Positions 1 through 8,596 are shown, counted from the first letter of the stretch. The stretch is 64,000 nucleotides of DNA from an uncultured Saprospiraceae bacterium (GCA_938001865.1 CALLAW010000053.1:1-64000); one strand, 5' to 3'. Made by a program: numbers and translations. Notes: generated from the letters alone by a model not told the origin.

Positions 1-6
1 CCGATT

Positions 7-71
7 AGCAATCCAGCTTAGCAATCAAGATCAGCAATCCCGATTAGCAATCCCGCTTAGCTATCCCGATT
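7..71. repeat. 13-bp tandem repeat array A (5 full units, continues off left edge)
   Basis: Five contiguous 13-bp units start at 7, 20, 33, 46 and 59. The consensus is AGCAATCCCGCTT; variation is concentrated at positions 8-9 (CC, CA, AA) and 11-13. Bases 1-6 look like the end of another unit, so the array extends left of the window. The last unit abuts the conserved core at 72. The units do not encode an open gene and are not separated by spacers, so this is not a CRISPR array. Confidence 0.9.
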
Positions 72-226
72 AGGTGGCGGAGAGGCGGCCTAATTACTGT
101 TCGAGTGGAACGAGTTTAATTAGGCTAGATTTTTTTGCTTCGTTTTTTTATCAATGAAAAAAATGAAGAGAAGGCTAATGCGAAGAATGCAATTAGGATT
201 ACAGAGGTCAGATGGCTGTAAAGTAA
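72..226 (+). repeat. Conserved 155-bp core of dispersed element, copy A
   Basis: The core begins AGGTGGCGGAGAGG. It contains a first inverted repeat (GCCTAATTA at 88-96 with TAATTAGGC at 117-125, inner GTTC/GAAC at 99-102/108-111), then a T-run. A second stem follows (138-149 with 157-168, loop ATCAATG), made of CTTCG plus seven T against seven A plus TGAAG with one G-T pair. A tail of about 58 bp follows the second stem and ends TGGCTGTAAAGTAA. Copy B at 14443-14597 has exactly the same length and differs at about 8 positions by eye. No protein is encoded. The strand is given in the orientation in which the hairpin precedes the T-run; the function is unknown. Confidence 0.88.
88..136 (+). 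terminator. Terminator-like hairpin inside repeat core A
   Basis: A 9-bp perfect outer stem (88-96 with 117-125) carries an inner 4-bp stem and is followed by TAGA and a run of seven T. This has the shape of an intrinsic terminator on the plus strand, but no plus-strand gene is visible upstream in the window. It could terminate a gene to the left, or a small RNA made from the element. Confidence 0.35.
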
Positions 227-247
227 TAGCAATAGAGAGTCACATAC

Positions 248-312
248 AGCAATCCAGCTTAGCAATCAAGATCAGCAATCCCGATTAGCAATCCAGCTTA
301 GCAATCTCGATT
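248..312. repeat. 13-bp tandem repeat array A' (5 units)
   Basis: Five 13-bp units start at 248, 261, 274, 287 and 300, exactly 241 bp downstream of the corresponding units of array A and with almost the same unit order. The array therefore arose by a 241-bp tandem duplication of element A, or by the element repeating in tandem. Confidence 0.9.
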
Positions 313-341
313 AGGTGGCGGAGAGACAGCCTAATTACTGT
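313..341. repeat. Truncated core A' of the dispersed element
   Basis: AGGTGGCGGAGAG followed by a segment ending in TAATTACTGT repeats 72-100 at the same 241-bp offset. Similarity then stops abruptly in the loop side of the first hairpin. The 3' hairpin arm, the T-run and the second stem are missing, so this is a broken copy. Bases 342-408 show nothing recognisable before the tdk stop codon. Confidence 0.8.
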
Positions 342-408
342 ATTGACAGCTACTGAGTGCAAGAGAGAGATGAGCATTAGTATTAGAGCTCCTCGGATTG
401 GGGGGTAT

Positions 409-996
409 TTACATTTTTAGGTCTAAGATATTGCCCATACTATAGCAGATCCTACAGCGAGGTTCGTACTTATCTTTTTCTCCAAGTACGACTGTTGCTT
501 CCTCTTGCGAAAACCGATATGAGTGGGTAGCTAGAGAACCACAATGTGGGCAGATGGCATGGACCTTAGTCACATACTCAGCGACAGCTAGGATATCTGG
601 CATCGGACCAAATGGCTTGCCGCGAAAGTCCATATCTAGACCAGCTACTATGACGCGTATCCCTTTTACCGCAAGGTGCTCACAGACCATTGGTAATTTA
701 TCATCAAAGAACTGCGCCTCGTCTATCCCTATGACCTTTACATCAGTGATATCAGTCAAGATGTCAATACTCTGTGGGATCGGTGTAGAGTTCACGGCAT
801 TGGCATCGTGACTGACGACACTTTGCTCAGAATATCGAGTATCTCTCTGTGGCTTGAATGTAAGGACCTTTTGATTAGCGATCCTTGCCCTCTTTAGACG
901 TCTGATAAGTTCTTCAGTTTTACCAGAAAACATTGATCCACAGATGACCTCTATCCATCCACTCCGTTGTCCTCTAAAGCCTGGTTCTAAAAACAT
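409..996 (-). CDS. tdk: Thymidine kinase
   Basis: This cytosolic enzyme phosphorylates thymidine to dTMP with ATP (nucleoside salvage). The 195-residue protein is the usual length for the type II (TK1-like) family. A P-loop GSMFSGKT lies at residues 20-27, the Walker B/catalytic segment IDEAQFF at 91-97, and the lasso-side motif [15 protein letters not shown] at 119-133. The structural zinc site is seen as two CxxC pairs (C149/C152 and C181/C184). The ATG at 996 gives a normal N-terminus. It is divergent from the YfhO-type gene to its right, and its stop faces the repeat element. Identification is firm. Confidence 0.97.
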   Translation of the reverse strand: MFLEPGFRGQRSGWIEVICGSMFSGKTEELIRRLKRARIANQKVLTFKPQRDTRYSEQSVVSHDANAVNSTPIPQSIDILTDITDVKVIGIDEAQFFDDKLPMVCEHLAVKGIRVIVAGLDMDFRGKPFGPMPDILAVAEYVTKVHAICPHCGSLATHSYRFSQEEATVVLGEKDKYEPRCRICYSMGNILDLKM

Positions 997-1189
997 TGCC
1001 GATTTTATCTATTAGAAGTCTAATGTAGGGATAGTTCGCCAATTCCTTCCATGTTACATGATTCTATTTTATCATATTTCTTGTAATGACCATTATCATG
1101 GCAAATATCATAGAGATCAAATCTGCATTTGTATCTTTACGATTGCGAGTCCAATACACATATTAGTAAGATCAAATACCTATACACTC

Positions 1190-3586
1190 ATGACATTCAA
1201 ATCAATACTCCCACACCTGATCGCGGTTTTGACATTTATCGTTGTGTCATGTGCCTACTTTATCCCTCAGTTTCAAGGTGAGGTGATGCAACAGAGTGAC
1301 TCTATTTCCTATGAGGGTATGGCAAAGGAAGTCAAGGATCACAATGCTTCATCAGATGATGCGGCTCTCTGGACCAATAGTATGTTCAGTGGGATGCCAG
1401 CCTATCAGATCTATACGCCTCCAGGTAACAATGTTGCTACCTATCTTCAACGGATACTCTCATTTGGCATACCTCGACCTGCGGGGTTATTTATCTTTGG
1501 GCTAATCTGTTCTTACTTATTACTCGTAGTATTTGGGGTCAATGCTTGGATGTCGCTGTTCCTTGCTTTTGGGATGGCATTTGCAACTAACAATCTGATA
1601 TTGCTCGAAGCAGGGCATATGACCAAAGTTACTTCATTGATGTCGATTCCGCTAGTCATCGGTGGGGTAGTCTTAGCGTTTCGGAAGAGTATCTTTCTTG
1701 GTGGGGCACTCTTTACCTTGGGGATGCTACTCAATCTCAAAGCCAATCACTATCAGATGACTTTCTACTTAGGTCTTTGTCTGATCTTATTCGTAGCTAT
1801 CATCCTCATCAATGCACTCAGACAAGGTAAGATCATGGACTTCGTCAAGCCGAGTCTTATCTTGGTACTTGGGCTTGTACTTGCGATCGGGACATCAGCA
1901 TCTAAGCTCATGACGACATATGAGTACTCCAAGGATACCATGCGTGGAGATCCGATCCTCACTCAGAATATTGATAAGACGAGTAGCTCAGGTGTCGATG
2001 GACTAGCTTGGGATTACGCTATGCAATGGTCTAATGGAGCAAAGGATCTTCTCTCTGCTTTCATCCCGATGGCAGTAGGAGGGAGTAGTGCAGAGTCAGT
2101 GAGTCCACAGTCTACCTTAGGAGAGAAGTTACGCCTCAGGAAGGTTGAGAAGATGCCAATCTACTGGGGGGATCTTCCATTTACAAGTGGGCCAAGTTAC
2201 TTTGGAGCAGTGATATTTTTCTTGTTTTTACTTGGAGCATTGATCTATCCAGGGCCAGTGAAGTGGTGGCTAGTGAGTGCAGTAGGTCTCACTTTGCTCC
2301 TCTCTTTGGGTAAGCATTTTGAACTATTGAATCGATTATTATTCGATTACTTTCCTTTCTTCAATAAATTCAGAACACCCAACTCTGTACTCTCTATTAC
2401 AACATTTATCTTACCAGTATTGAGTGGATTGGCAATGAGTCGCATCCTTGATATCAAAGAGAAGAAGACACTGATCAGACCAGTCATAATCTCAGCAGGA
2501 ATCGTGGGGGGACTGAGCTTACTCTTAGCCTTGATCGGAGGAAGTATCTTTGACTTCTCTAGTCTCTCTGATGCACGCTATGAGCAAATGGGACTCCCGA
2601 TCAATCTACTCGAAGACCACAGGGCAGAAGCTCTGAGGAAGAGTAGTTTGAGGACATTATTCTTCGTGCTATGCTCAGCAGGGTGTATCTATCTTTACCT
2701 GATTGGGAAGATCAAATCATTGCTATTGATCATCGGAGTAGGCCTCTTGAGTCTTGTAGATATGATGGGAGTCAACCTCAGATATGTCAATACTGATTCA
2801 TTTGTCTCATCAAGACAATATAAGCAGTACTTCAATCCAAGACCTGTAGATAAGCAAATCTTGGAAGATAGTGACCAACACTATAGAGTATTAGACTTGA
2901 CTATCAATACATTCAACTCATCACAATCGTCATACCATCACAAGACGATTGGGGGATATCACGCAGCTAAGCTGCAGAGGTATCAAGATATCATAGACTA
3001 TCATATCTCTCAGAATAATCAGAATGTCCTCGACATGCTGAATACTAAGTACATCATTACCAATGGCAATGGAGATCAACCAAGGGTAAGGATCAATCCT
3101 TCTGCTCTTGGCAATGCTTGGTTTGTCAATCAGATCAATTATGTATCTACGTCTGATGAGGAAATCGGATTATTGAGCTCTTTCGACCCAAGAGGCGAGG
3201 CCATTGTACACGATGAGTTTAGTTCTCTGATAGAGACGGATGCATTTACCAAGAGTGGCAATATCCAACTGACAAGCTATAGTCCCAACATTCTCAAGTA
3301 TACTTCCCAATCAGATTCTGAGCAATTTGCGATTTTTTCGGAAGTATGGTATGGCCCAGACAAAGGGTGGAATCTGTATATCGATGGTCAGCCAGCTCCT
3401 TTGCTCAGGGCAAACTATATCTTGAGAGCAGCTAAGATACCAGCGGGTAATCATCAGATAGAGATGCGCTTCCAACCAGAGACCTATGCTAAAGGGAATA
3501 AGATAGCTCTTATATCATCGATATTGAGCTTGCTTTTGATTGGAGGTGGACTCTTCCTCTACTGGCGTAACTCTCAGGATAGTTAG
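1190..3586 (+). CDS. YfhO family multi-pass membrane protein
   Basis: This large integral membrane protein has about a dozen hydrophobic segments. Its C-terminal region follows the YfhO pattern: a GWNLYIDGQPAP segment, then RANYILRAAKIPAGNHQIEM and a last transmembrane helix. YfhO proteins are GT-C-like and have been linked to glycosylation of cell-wall or lipid-linked polymers; the substrate here cannot be told. The open frame reaches back to 1058, but the ATG at 1190 (MTFKSILPHLIAVLTF) is preferred. It starts directly before the first hydrophobic segment, and a TATCTTTA -7-like element at 1132-1139 lies within the longer version. That gives 798 residues. A polysaccharide flippase follows 58 bp downstream, so a joint role in surface glycans is a reasonable inference. 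Confidence 0.85.
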   Translation: MTFKSILPHLIAVLTFIVVSCAYFIPQFQGEVMQQSDSISYEGMAKEVKDHNASSDDAALWTNSMFSGMPAYQIYTPPGNNVATYLQRILSFGIPRPAGLFIFGLICSYLLLVVFGVNAWMSLFLAFGMAFATNNLILLEAGHMTKVTSLMSIPLVIGGVVLAFRKSIFLGGALFTLGMLLNLKANHYQMTFYLGLCLILFVAIILINALRQGKIMDFVKPSLILVLGLVLAIGTSASKLMTTYEYSKDTMRGDPILTQNIDKTSSSGVDGLAWDYAMQWSNGAKDLLSAFIPMAVGGSSAESVSPQSTLGEKLRLRKVEKMPIYWGDLPFTSGPSYFGAVIFFLFLLGALIYPGPVKWWLVSAVGLTLLLSLGKHFELLNRLLFDYFPFFNKFRTPNSVLSITTFILPVLSGLAMSRILDIKEKKTLIRPVIISAGIVGGLSLLLALIGGSIFDFSSLSDARYEQMGLPINLLEDHRAEALRKSSLRTLFFVLCSAGCIYLYLIGKIKSLLLIIGVGLLSLVDMMGVNLRYVNTDSFVSSRQYKQYFNPRPVDKQILEDSDQHYRVLDLTINTFNSSQSSYHHKTIGGYHAAKLQRYQDIIDYHISQNNQNVLDMLNTKYIITNGNGDQPRVRINPSALGNAWFVNQINYVSTSDEEIGLLSSFDPRGEAIVHDEFSSLIETDAFTKSGNIQLTSYSPNILKYTSQSDSEQFAIFSEVWYGPDKGWNLYIDGQPAPLLRANYILRAAKIPAGNHQIEMRFQPETYAKGNKIALISSILSLLLIGGGLFLYWRNSQDS

Positions 3587-3644
3587 AGATGATCATAAGT
3601 CATACGAAGTACTTTTTTGATCAATTGAGAGTTATCTATTCTCT

Positions 3645-5141
3645 ATGGGAGTAATCCAACGACAAAGTATCAAATTCAATATCGTATCACTCTTCGGTGT
3701 TGTGATTGGTGGATTGAGTATACTATTCATCTATACACTAGAGGATACATTGTATGGTTATGCTTCATGGTTGTATGCAGCGAGTTACCTATTAGTCCCG
3801 ATCATCTCACTAGGGATAGCTTCCTTAGTTGTCAAGTTCTATCCAATGTTCAAGACAAATGGAGGGTCAGGATATTTCCGATACATCGTCCAGCGTTACA
3901 TCATAGTAGCTGTTATAATGTGTGGATGTATTCTGCTCATAGCACCTCTGCTCTACCATGTGGCGGATTATTATGAGAGAGATATCACTGCGATCCAAGA
4001 CAATCTCTATACGTTGATTATTATTGCTTTCTTGATGGGTTTGGCTCAGATACTCGTCAAGTTCTCATCAACACAGAAGCGGATCGTCATACCCCAACTG
4101 TTGGAGAATCTGGGCTATAAACTTTACTTGCCTATTGCATTCCTCACTGTGTACGTATCTCAGTTGGAGTTCATGATGATTAGATTCTTTATTCTTGGGT
4201 TCTTCATTGTACTTTGTCTGCTCCTACTGCTGTACAATTGGAAGATATCTGCGATTGATCTCCAGCCTGTATCACTCCCAGATACCGCCGACTATCAACC
4301 CAAAGAAATTGCGAGATATAGCTTGTATGGGAGTCTCAATAATATTGGTAATATCATGGCATTGCGATTGGATACTGCGATGATCCCTCTCTTCCTCACG
4401 ATGGCTGACAATGGGATCTATACCAAGATACTTGTGATCGTCAATATCATGTATATGCAGTATCTCTCTATCGGCAATATCGCTGGACCATTGATCTCAG
4501 AGCATTGGCATGATCAGAATGTAACAGAGATTAAGAGTATCTATCAGAAGTCCAGTAATAACTTGTTTTTTGTTGGTACCTTATTTTTTTTACTTCTTCA
4601 TTTCGGTTTACCTCAAGTGGTAGAGTTGTCTGGTAGGCCAGAATCATTTAGAGGATACTACTGGATATTCTTGATATTGGGACTGGGTAAGTTAAGCGAC
4701 TTAGTGACAAGCGTCAACTCATATATCCTTATCTATTCTGAGTGGTACCGAACCAATCTTCATCTATTACTCTTCTTAGCAATCTGCAATATTGGCCTCA
4801 ATATGTATCTTATCCCTAGGTATCAGTTGGTAGGAGCAGCTATTGCTACAAGTACTTCATTGCTGTTGTATAATGCATGTAAGACAGGGTTTATCTATCT
4901 GAAGGTCGGTATCCATCCATTCAGTAAGACAATGATTAAGACATTGGCACTTGGAGCTGTCCTCTTTGCTCTCTTTAGTCAGATCACTCTGCCATATCAC
5001 CCAATTATCAATCTTGGGATACTCGCAGTGAGTGTTGGGATCTTATACGTGAGTATAGGTTATCTCTGGAGGATAGCACCTGAGAGTAATCGAGCTATAA
5101 AGTCAGTGATAGATCAAGGTAGAGGATTACTCAATCTCTAG
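3645..5141 (+). CDS. Polysaccharide/lipid flippase (Wzx/MOP superfamily)
   Basis: The 498-residue protein has about 14 hydrophobic segments and the N-terminal pattern of MOP-superfamily polysaccharide exporters: a short cytosolic start, then FNIVSLFGVVIGGLSILFIY, and YASWLYAASYLLVP for the second helix. Members flip lipid-linked oligosaccharide units or other lipid intermediates across the inner membrane. It follows the YfhO-type gene on the same strand with a short gap, fitting a two-gene surface-glycan unit. No glycosyltransferase lies next to it, so the exported molecule is unknown. Its 3' end overlaps the convergent Kazal gene by 11 bp. Confidence 0.85.
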   Translation: MGVIQRQSIKFNIVSLFGVVIGGLSILFIYTLEDTLYGYASWLYAASYLLVPIISLGIASLVVKFYPMFKTNGGSGYFRYIVQRYIIVAVIMCGCILLIAPLLYHVADYYERDITAIQDNLYTLIIIAFLMGLAQILVKFSSTQKRIVIPQLLENLGYKLYLPIAFLTVYVSQLEFMMIRFFILGFFIVLCLLLLLYNWKISAIDLQPVSLPDTADYQPKEIARYSLYGSLNNIGNIMALRLDTAMIPLFLTMADNGIYTKILVIVNIMYMQYLSIGNIAGPLISEHWHDQNVTEIKSIYQKSSNNLFFVGTLFFLLLHFGLPQVVELSGRPESFRGYYWIFLILGLGKLSDLVTSVNSYILIYSEWYRTNLHLLLFLAICNIGLNMYLIPRYQLVGAAIATSTSLLLYNACKTGFIYLKVGIHPFSKTMIKTLALGAVLFALFSQITLPYHPIINLGILAVSVGILYVSIGYLWRIAPESNRAIKSVIDQGRGLLNL

Positions 5142-5544
5142 CATCACTCTGGCCACACTCTCCTTGTACATAAGTGAGTACACCTGACTTGCGAGCAGCA
5201 CAGGCATTGGCATAGGTCTTTCCATTGCATCCACAGACGGGTTCTCTGTCTCGAGTGCAGATCTCATCTGTGAGTACTATGGTCTTATCGATGCAGGCTT
5301 CGGGACAGATGCCTTGATCCCATGCTCTTAACCCATGCGCCTTAGCAAAGCAGACATTGCGGTATGTCTTACTATCGCAGCCACATACAGGCGTGTAAGT
5401 ATAACTGCAATCCGTAGTAGCAGTAACTTGAGATGATTGTATGCAATCTGTGTCAGCGACCATCTGTACTTGCTTGACATTGCAACTATAGAAGACTGTG
5501 AAGACGATAAATGTAATCTTGATAGAGTATTGTGAATAAGTCAT
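5131..5544 (-). CDS. Exported protein with two Kazal-type inhibitor domains
   Basis: The 137-residue protein has a short hydrophobic N-terminal segment (residues 10-20) ending in FYSC, a possible but non-canonical lipobox. Two Kazal-like domains follow. The first has C46, C54, C56, C65 and C80 with the PVCGCDSKTY signature at 52-61. The second has C84, C96, C104, C106, C115 and C130 with PVCGCNGKTY at 102-111. Kazal domains bind and block serine proteases, so an extracytoplasmic inhibitor is the natural inference; the target is unknown. The gene overlaps the convergent flippase gene by 11 bp at its 3' end. Confidence 0.88.
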   Translation of the reverse strand: MTYSQYSIKITFIVFTVFYSCNVKQVQMVADTDCIQSSQVTATTDCSYTYTPVCGCDSKTYRNVCFAKAHGLRAWDQGICPEACIDKTIVLTDEICTRDREPVCGCNGKTYANACAARKSGVLTYVQGECGQSDARD

Positions 5545-5598
5545 AGTGATGAATTTTCGATTATGTAAACAAAACTAACAGAATCAGGTTACAATTCT

Positions 5599-6018
5599 AT
5601 GAAAGAATTTTCTGTCTTCAATGTCCAAGTGAACCCACTTACACTTGCAGCATTTATAGGAGCCATCAAGCTTATCGCGATCATGGTGATGCCGATGATT
5701 TCGGATTCTCCGACTGCATGTTGGGAGGTTGCATTTACATTTTTGCTTCTCTTTTCCTTGATTAATAGTATGTTGAGCCTCAACTCAATAGACCAGAACA
5801 AATATTGGTTTCAATCTATAGTAGGTTTTGTGCTATTCGCGGTATTAGGAGGTGTGGTAGCTTGGAAAGTATCTGGAATCTCTATTTACGACTTAGAATC
5901 ACTCAAGATTATGTACTTAATTTTCACATTTATGTATCTGATCTTGCTGACAATCATACGTACAATGCGTAAGATAATCGAGCTAGCCCAAAAGCACGAT
6001 AAAAGGATGAATGGCTAA
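5599..6018 (+). CDS. Small integral membrane protein, unknown function
   Basis: The 139-residue protein has four predicted hydrophobic helices, roughly at residues 13-36, 44-60, 71-89 and 105-121, and a positively charged C-terminal tail (KIIELAQKHDKRMNG). There is no recognisable catalytic motif. It is divergent from the Kazal gene and stands alone; 240 bp without a convincing gene separate it from the next coding region. The ATG at 5599 gives a plausible start. I do not recognise the family. Confidence 0.7.
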   Translation: MKEFSVFNVQVNPLTLAAFIGAIKLIAIMVMPMISDSPTACWEVAFTFLLLFSLINSMLSLNSIDQNKYWFQSIVGFVLFAVLGGVVAWKVSGISIYDLESLKIMYLIFTFMYLILLTIIRTMRKIIELAQKHDKRMNG

Positions 6019-6258
6019 CCCACTTTATATTTAACTATACAGATTACTCTTCTTTCAATTTCGATACCATTGAGGACACCAACTCTATTGACTATAAGCG
6101 CAGATAGCACTCAGTCAATGTAATCTACCTGCTCAAAGTAGACAGATATTCAAGCCAACAGCACTTTTTATAGAGAGATGGGGGCAGATGAGACTTCTCC
6201 TGTGTATCCTCACATTATTAGCACTCAGAGTCACAGTCTTAGAGAGATTCTCTGGTGC

Positions 6259-7374
6259 TTAGAGTACTTTTAGGAGTTCTTCTTCTAGATTATACTTTGG
6301 ATTTAGCGAAGCAATCTTTCCCTCACGATCGATTAGGAATGTTGTTGGGATAGATCTTACTCCATAGTCCCTCAGCGGTGCAGATTCCCACTTTCGGAGA
6401 TCGCTGACATGGTTATCCCATACAAGTTGATCTTTTTCGATTGCTCCTACCCACCTTTTCTTAGAGCTCTCCATGCTCTTGTTGATCGCTTCTTGATTCC
6501 CCAGTCTGTTTTTAGTCTTAGTGTCTAAGCCATCAAGCGATACACTGAATACTGTGAACCCTTGATCTTTGTATTTGTGATATGTCTTGACGACTCCAGG
6601 ATTTGCTTTTCGGCATGGACCGCACCAGCTAGCCCAAAAATCGAGAAGGACGATATTTCCTTTGAGGTCAGAGAGTTTTTGTTGCTTACCATTGAGGCCT
6701 GGAAGAGCAATCTCAGGGGCTTGTTGTCCCACTTCTACGGCATATTTTTTTCTAGACGAAGGCTGTCTTGGTGTACTTTTGGCTTTTACCTTGAGTGCCT
6801 CACCAAATGAGAGAGAAGTTTTTGAGTTGGGGTATTGTACCGCTAACTTATCAGAGATCGTAGCATATAGACTATTGAGTGATGGTTCAAACTGAAATAT
6901 CTTTTGTGCTATCAAGGCGCCGATCATCGGATTAGCATCCTCCTTGATATAACTTACCACATCGTCTCTATTGATTTTCCGAGAGATCATTTGTTGCACT
7001 TTACCTTGATACTCTGCACTCAAGGGACTTCCATCCACTGTGTACTCATACTTAAGGAGATTGTTCAATGCACCAGTAAGTACGATGTCAGTCTCAGTCC
7101 CATCTAAGATGAGGTTGACTGATTTGGCACCAAATCTCACTCTATAGATGCCTGCATCAAGTTGATCAGCAGCACTGAAGTCAAATTCTCCATTTGCGTC
7201 GGCAGTAGTATTGACGATAGACTCAACTGAGTTATCAAGACCCACTTTGTCAAAGTAGACAGAGAGATTCTCAGCTCCTGCCATGGTTCCCTTGATGTTG
7301 ACACCACTCGAAGCACAGCTCTGTAATAGAGTAATGGTTAGAAATAAGACGAGAGATTTATAGATCAATTTCAT
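6259..7374 (-). CDS. TlpA-like thioredoxin-fold lipoprotein with N-terminal DUF4369-type region
   Basis: The 371-residue protein has a lipoprotein signal with cleavage before C20 (LLQSC). An N-terminal beta-rich region of about 25-110 resembles the DUF4369 domain common in Bacteroidota, followed by a linker. An AhpC/TSA-thioredoxin domain starts near 214 (VGQQAPEIALPGL) with the redox motif WASWCGPC at 247-254 (C251, C254). Proteins of this type act as membrane-anchored periplasmic disulfide reductases, often in cytochrome c maturation or oxidative stress. It is monocistronic, with a good -7 element upstream at 7442-7449. Confidence 0.9.
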   Translation of the reverse strand: MKLIYKSLVLFLTITLLQSCASSGVNIKGTMAGAENLSVYFDKVGLDNSVESIVNTTADANGEFDFSAADQLDAGIYRVRFGAKSVNLILDGTETDIVLTGALNNLLKYEYTVDGSPLSAEYQGKVQQMISRKINRDDVVSYIKEDANPMIGALIAQKIFQFEPSLNSLYATISDKLAVQYPNSKTSLSFGEALKVKAKSTPRQPSSRKKYAVEVGQQAPEIALPGLNGKQQKLSDLKGNIVLLDFWASWCGPCRKANPGVVKTYHKYKDQGFTVFSVSLDGLDTKTKNRLGNQEAINKSMESSKKRWVGAIEKDQLVWDNHVSDLRKWESAPLRDYGVRSIPTTFLIDREGKIASLNPKYNLEEELLKVL

Positions 7375-7720
7375 TTTATAATTTTTTATAAGATTATTCA
7401 GAGTTAACGTATCTATGATAGAGACATTTTACAACATACACCAAAAGTAATAATTTATATATGGATTTTAGTGATATGTCTTGCTCTTTCTCTGATCTGT
7501 CGGCATTGATGTCAATAGTTATATGAGTTATTACGTAGAGTAATAAGTGAATACTGACAATAATTAGTCTACTTCTCCTCCGATTGTGATTAATAAAATA
7601 ATCTCTTGGCCTACCAATTTGACAGCATTATATTCTAATGGGTAGATAATTTCTTTTAGCTTTGTCCCCTCATTATCCCGATGATATGTCCTTATAATTT
7701 GATCAAAAACTCCTCTAATT
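7375..7720. other. 346-bp divergent intergenic region
   Basis: This AT-rich spacer lies between the divergent TlpA-like gene and accD. It contains a TACTTTTG -7-type element facing left (7442-7449) and a TATAATTTG stretch close to accD that misses the consensus by one spacing base. A minus-strand open frame (7564-7773) covers its right half; its residues look protein-like but it lacks a usable start inside the spacer (see findings). No hairpin, RNA gene or riboswitch was recognised. Confidence 0.5.
7442..7449 (-). promoter_or_regulatory. -7 promoter element (TACTTTTG) upstream of the TlpA-like gene
   Basis: On the minus strand this reads TACTTTTG, an exact match to the Bacteroidota -7 consensus TAnnTTTG, 67 bp upstream of the start codon at 7374. 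No clear TTG was found at the usual -33 distance, so confidence is moderate. Confidence 0.4.
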
Positions 7721-8596
7721 ATGGGATGGTTTAAAAGATTTAAAGACGGTATACAGACTGCAACTAAAAACAAAATGGATACTCCTGACGGTGTATGGCA
7801 TAAGTGTAAGAAGTGTAGTGATACAATTACTCAAAAAGAGCTCAAAGAGAATCTATTTGTGTGTCCTAAGTGTGATTATCATGAAAGGATTGGTTCTCAT
7901 GATTACTTTGACATCATCTTTGATGGCAAGTATAATCTTCACTTTGAAGAGATCGTCTCAAAAGACTTTTTGGAATTCTCTGATCTCAAAACGTATCAAG
8001 AGAGGTTGGATAGTGCTAGAGACTATACCGAGGTCTCTGATGCGATCACTGTTGCTCAAGGCAAAATCGGTAAAAAGCCGATGGTGATTGCAGCCATGGA
8101 TTTCAGATTTATAGGTGGGTCGATGGGTTCTGTAGTAGGTGAGAGGATAAGCAAAGCGATAGACCTCTGTCTCTCAGAAAAGATACCATTCATGATTATC
8201 TCTAAGTCTGGAGGAGCAAGGATGATGGAGTCAGCATTTTCACTAATGCAAATGGCTAAGACATCTGCTAAGTTATCAGTCCTAGCGAAGCATTCGATAC
8301 CATTCTTTAGCTTCATGACTGATCCGACTACTGGTGGAGTCACTGCATCGTTTGCAATGCTTGGAGATATTAATTTTTCTGAGCCTAAGGCATTGATCGG
8401 TTTTGCTGGACCTAGAGTCATCAAAGAAACAATAAAGAGAGATCTTCCGGAAGGCTTCCAAAGGTCTGAGTTTCTCCTGGAGCATGGATTTCTGGACTTT
8501 GTAGTGCATCGCAAAGAGTTGCAGAATCGTCTCAAAGAGCTCCTATCATTGTTTACAACTCACGTAACAGCACCTAATCTAGAATCAGCAGGGTAA
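7721..8596 (+). CDS. accD: Acetyl-CoA carboxylase carboxyltransferase subunit beta
   Basis: This subunit pairs with AccA to transfer the carboxyl group from biotin to acetyl-CoA, the first step of fatty-acid synthesis. The 291-residue protein has the diagnostic N-terminal zinc ribbon (C29, C32, C48, C51) and then a crotonase-fold carboxyltransferase domain with the SGGARMMES segment and DPTTGGVTASFAMLGD. Length and start (MGWFKRFK) are typical. accA is not in the window. The 3' end overlaps convergent bshC by 23 bp. Confidence 0.97.
   Translation: MGWFKRFKDGIQTATKNKMDTPDGVWHKCKKCSDTITQKELKENLFVCPKCDYHERIGSHDYFDIIFDGKYNLHFEEIVSKDFLEFSDLKTYQERLDSARDYTEVSDAITVAQGKIGKKPMVIAAMDFRFIGGSMGSVVGERISKAIDLCLSEKIPFMIISKSGGARMMESAFSLMQMAKTSAKLSVLAKHSIPFFSFMTDPTTGGVTASFAMLGDINFSEPKALIGFAGPRVIKETIKRDLPEGFQRSEFLLEHGFLDFVVHRKELQNRLKELLSLFTTHVTAPNLESAG

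Noticed and set aside
1-341. CRISPR array at the left edge or at 14378-14779.
   Set aside because: The 13-bp units are contiguous without spacers and are too short; there are no cas genes in the window.
554-811. Plus-strand 85-codon frame inside tdk.
   Set aside because: It is a shadow of the strongly supported thymidine kinase on the other strand.
1058-1189. N-terminal extension of the YfhO-like protein to the ATG at 1058.
   Set aside because: The extra 44 residues are rich in His/Ile/Cys and unlike the family, and they cover a promoter-like element. The ATG at 1190 starts right before the first transmembrane segment.
6019-6258. A 24-codon hydrophobic open frame at 6188-6262 in the spacer after the small membrane protein gene.
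   Set aside because: It is short, overlaps the next gene's end and has no conservation evidence. The spacer otherwise shows nothing recognisable.
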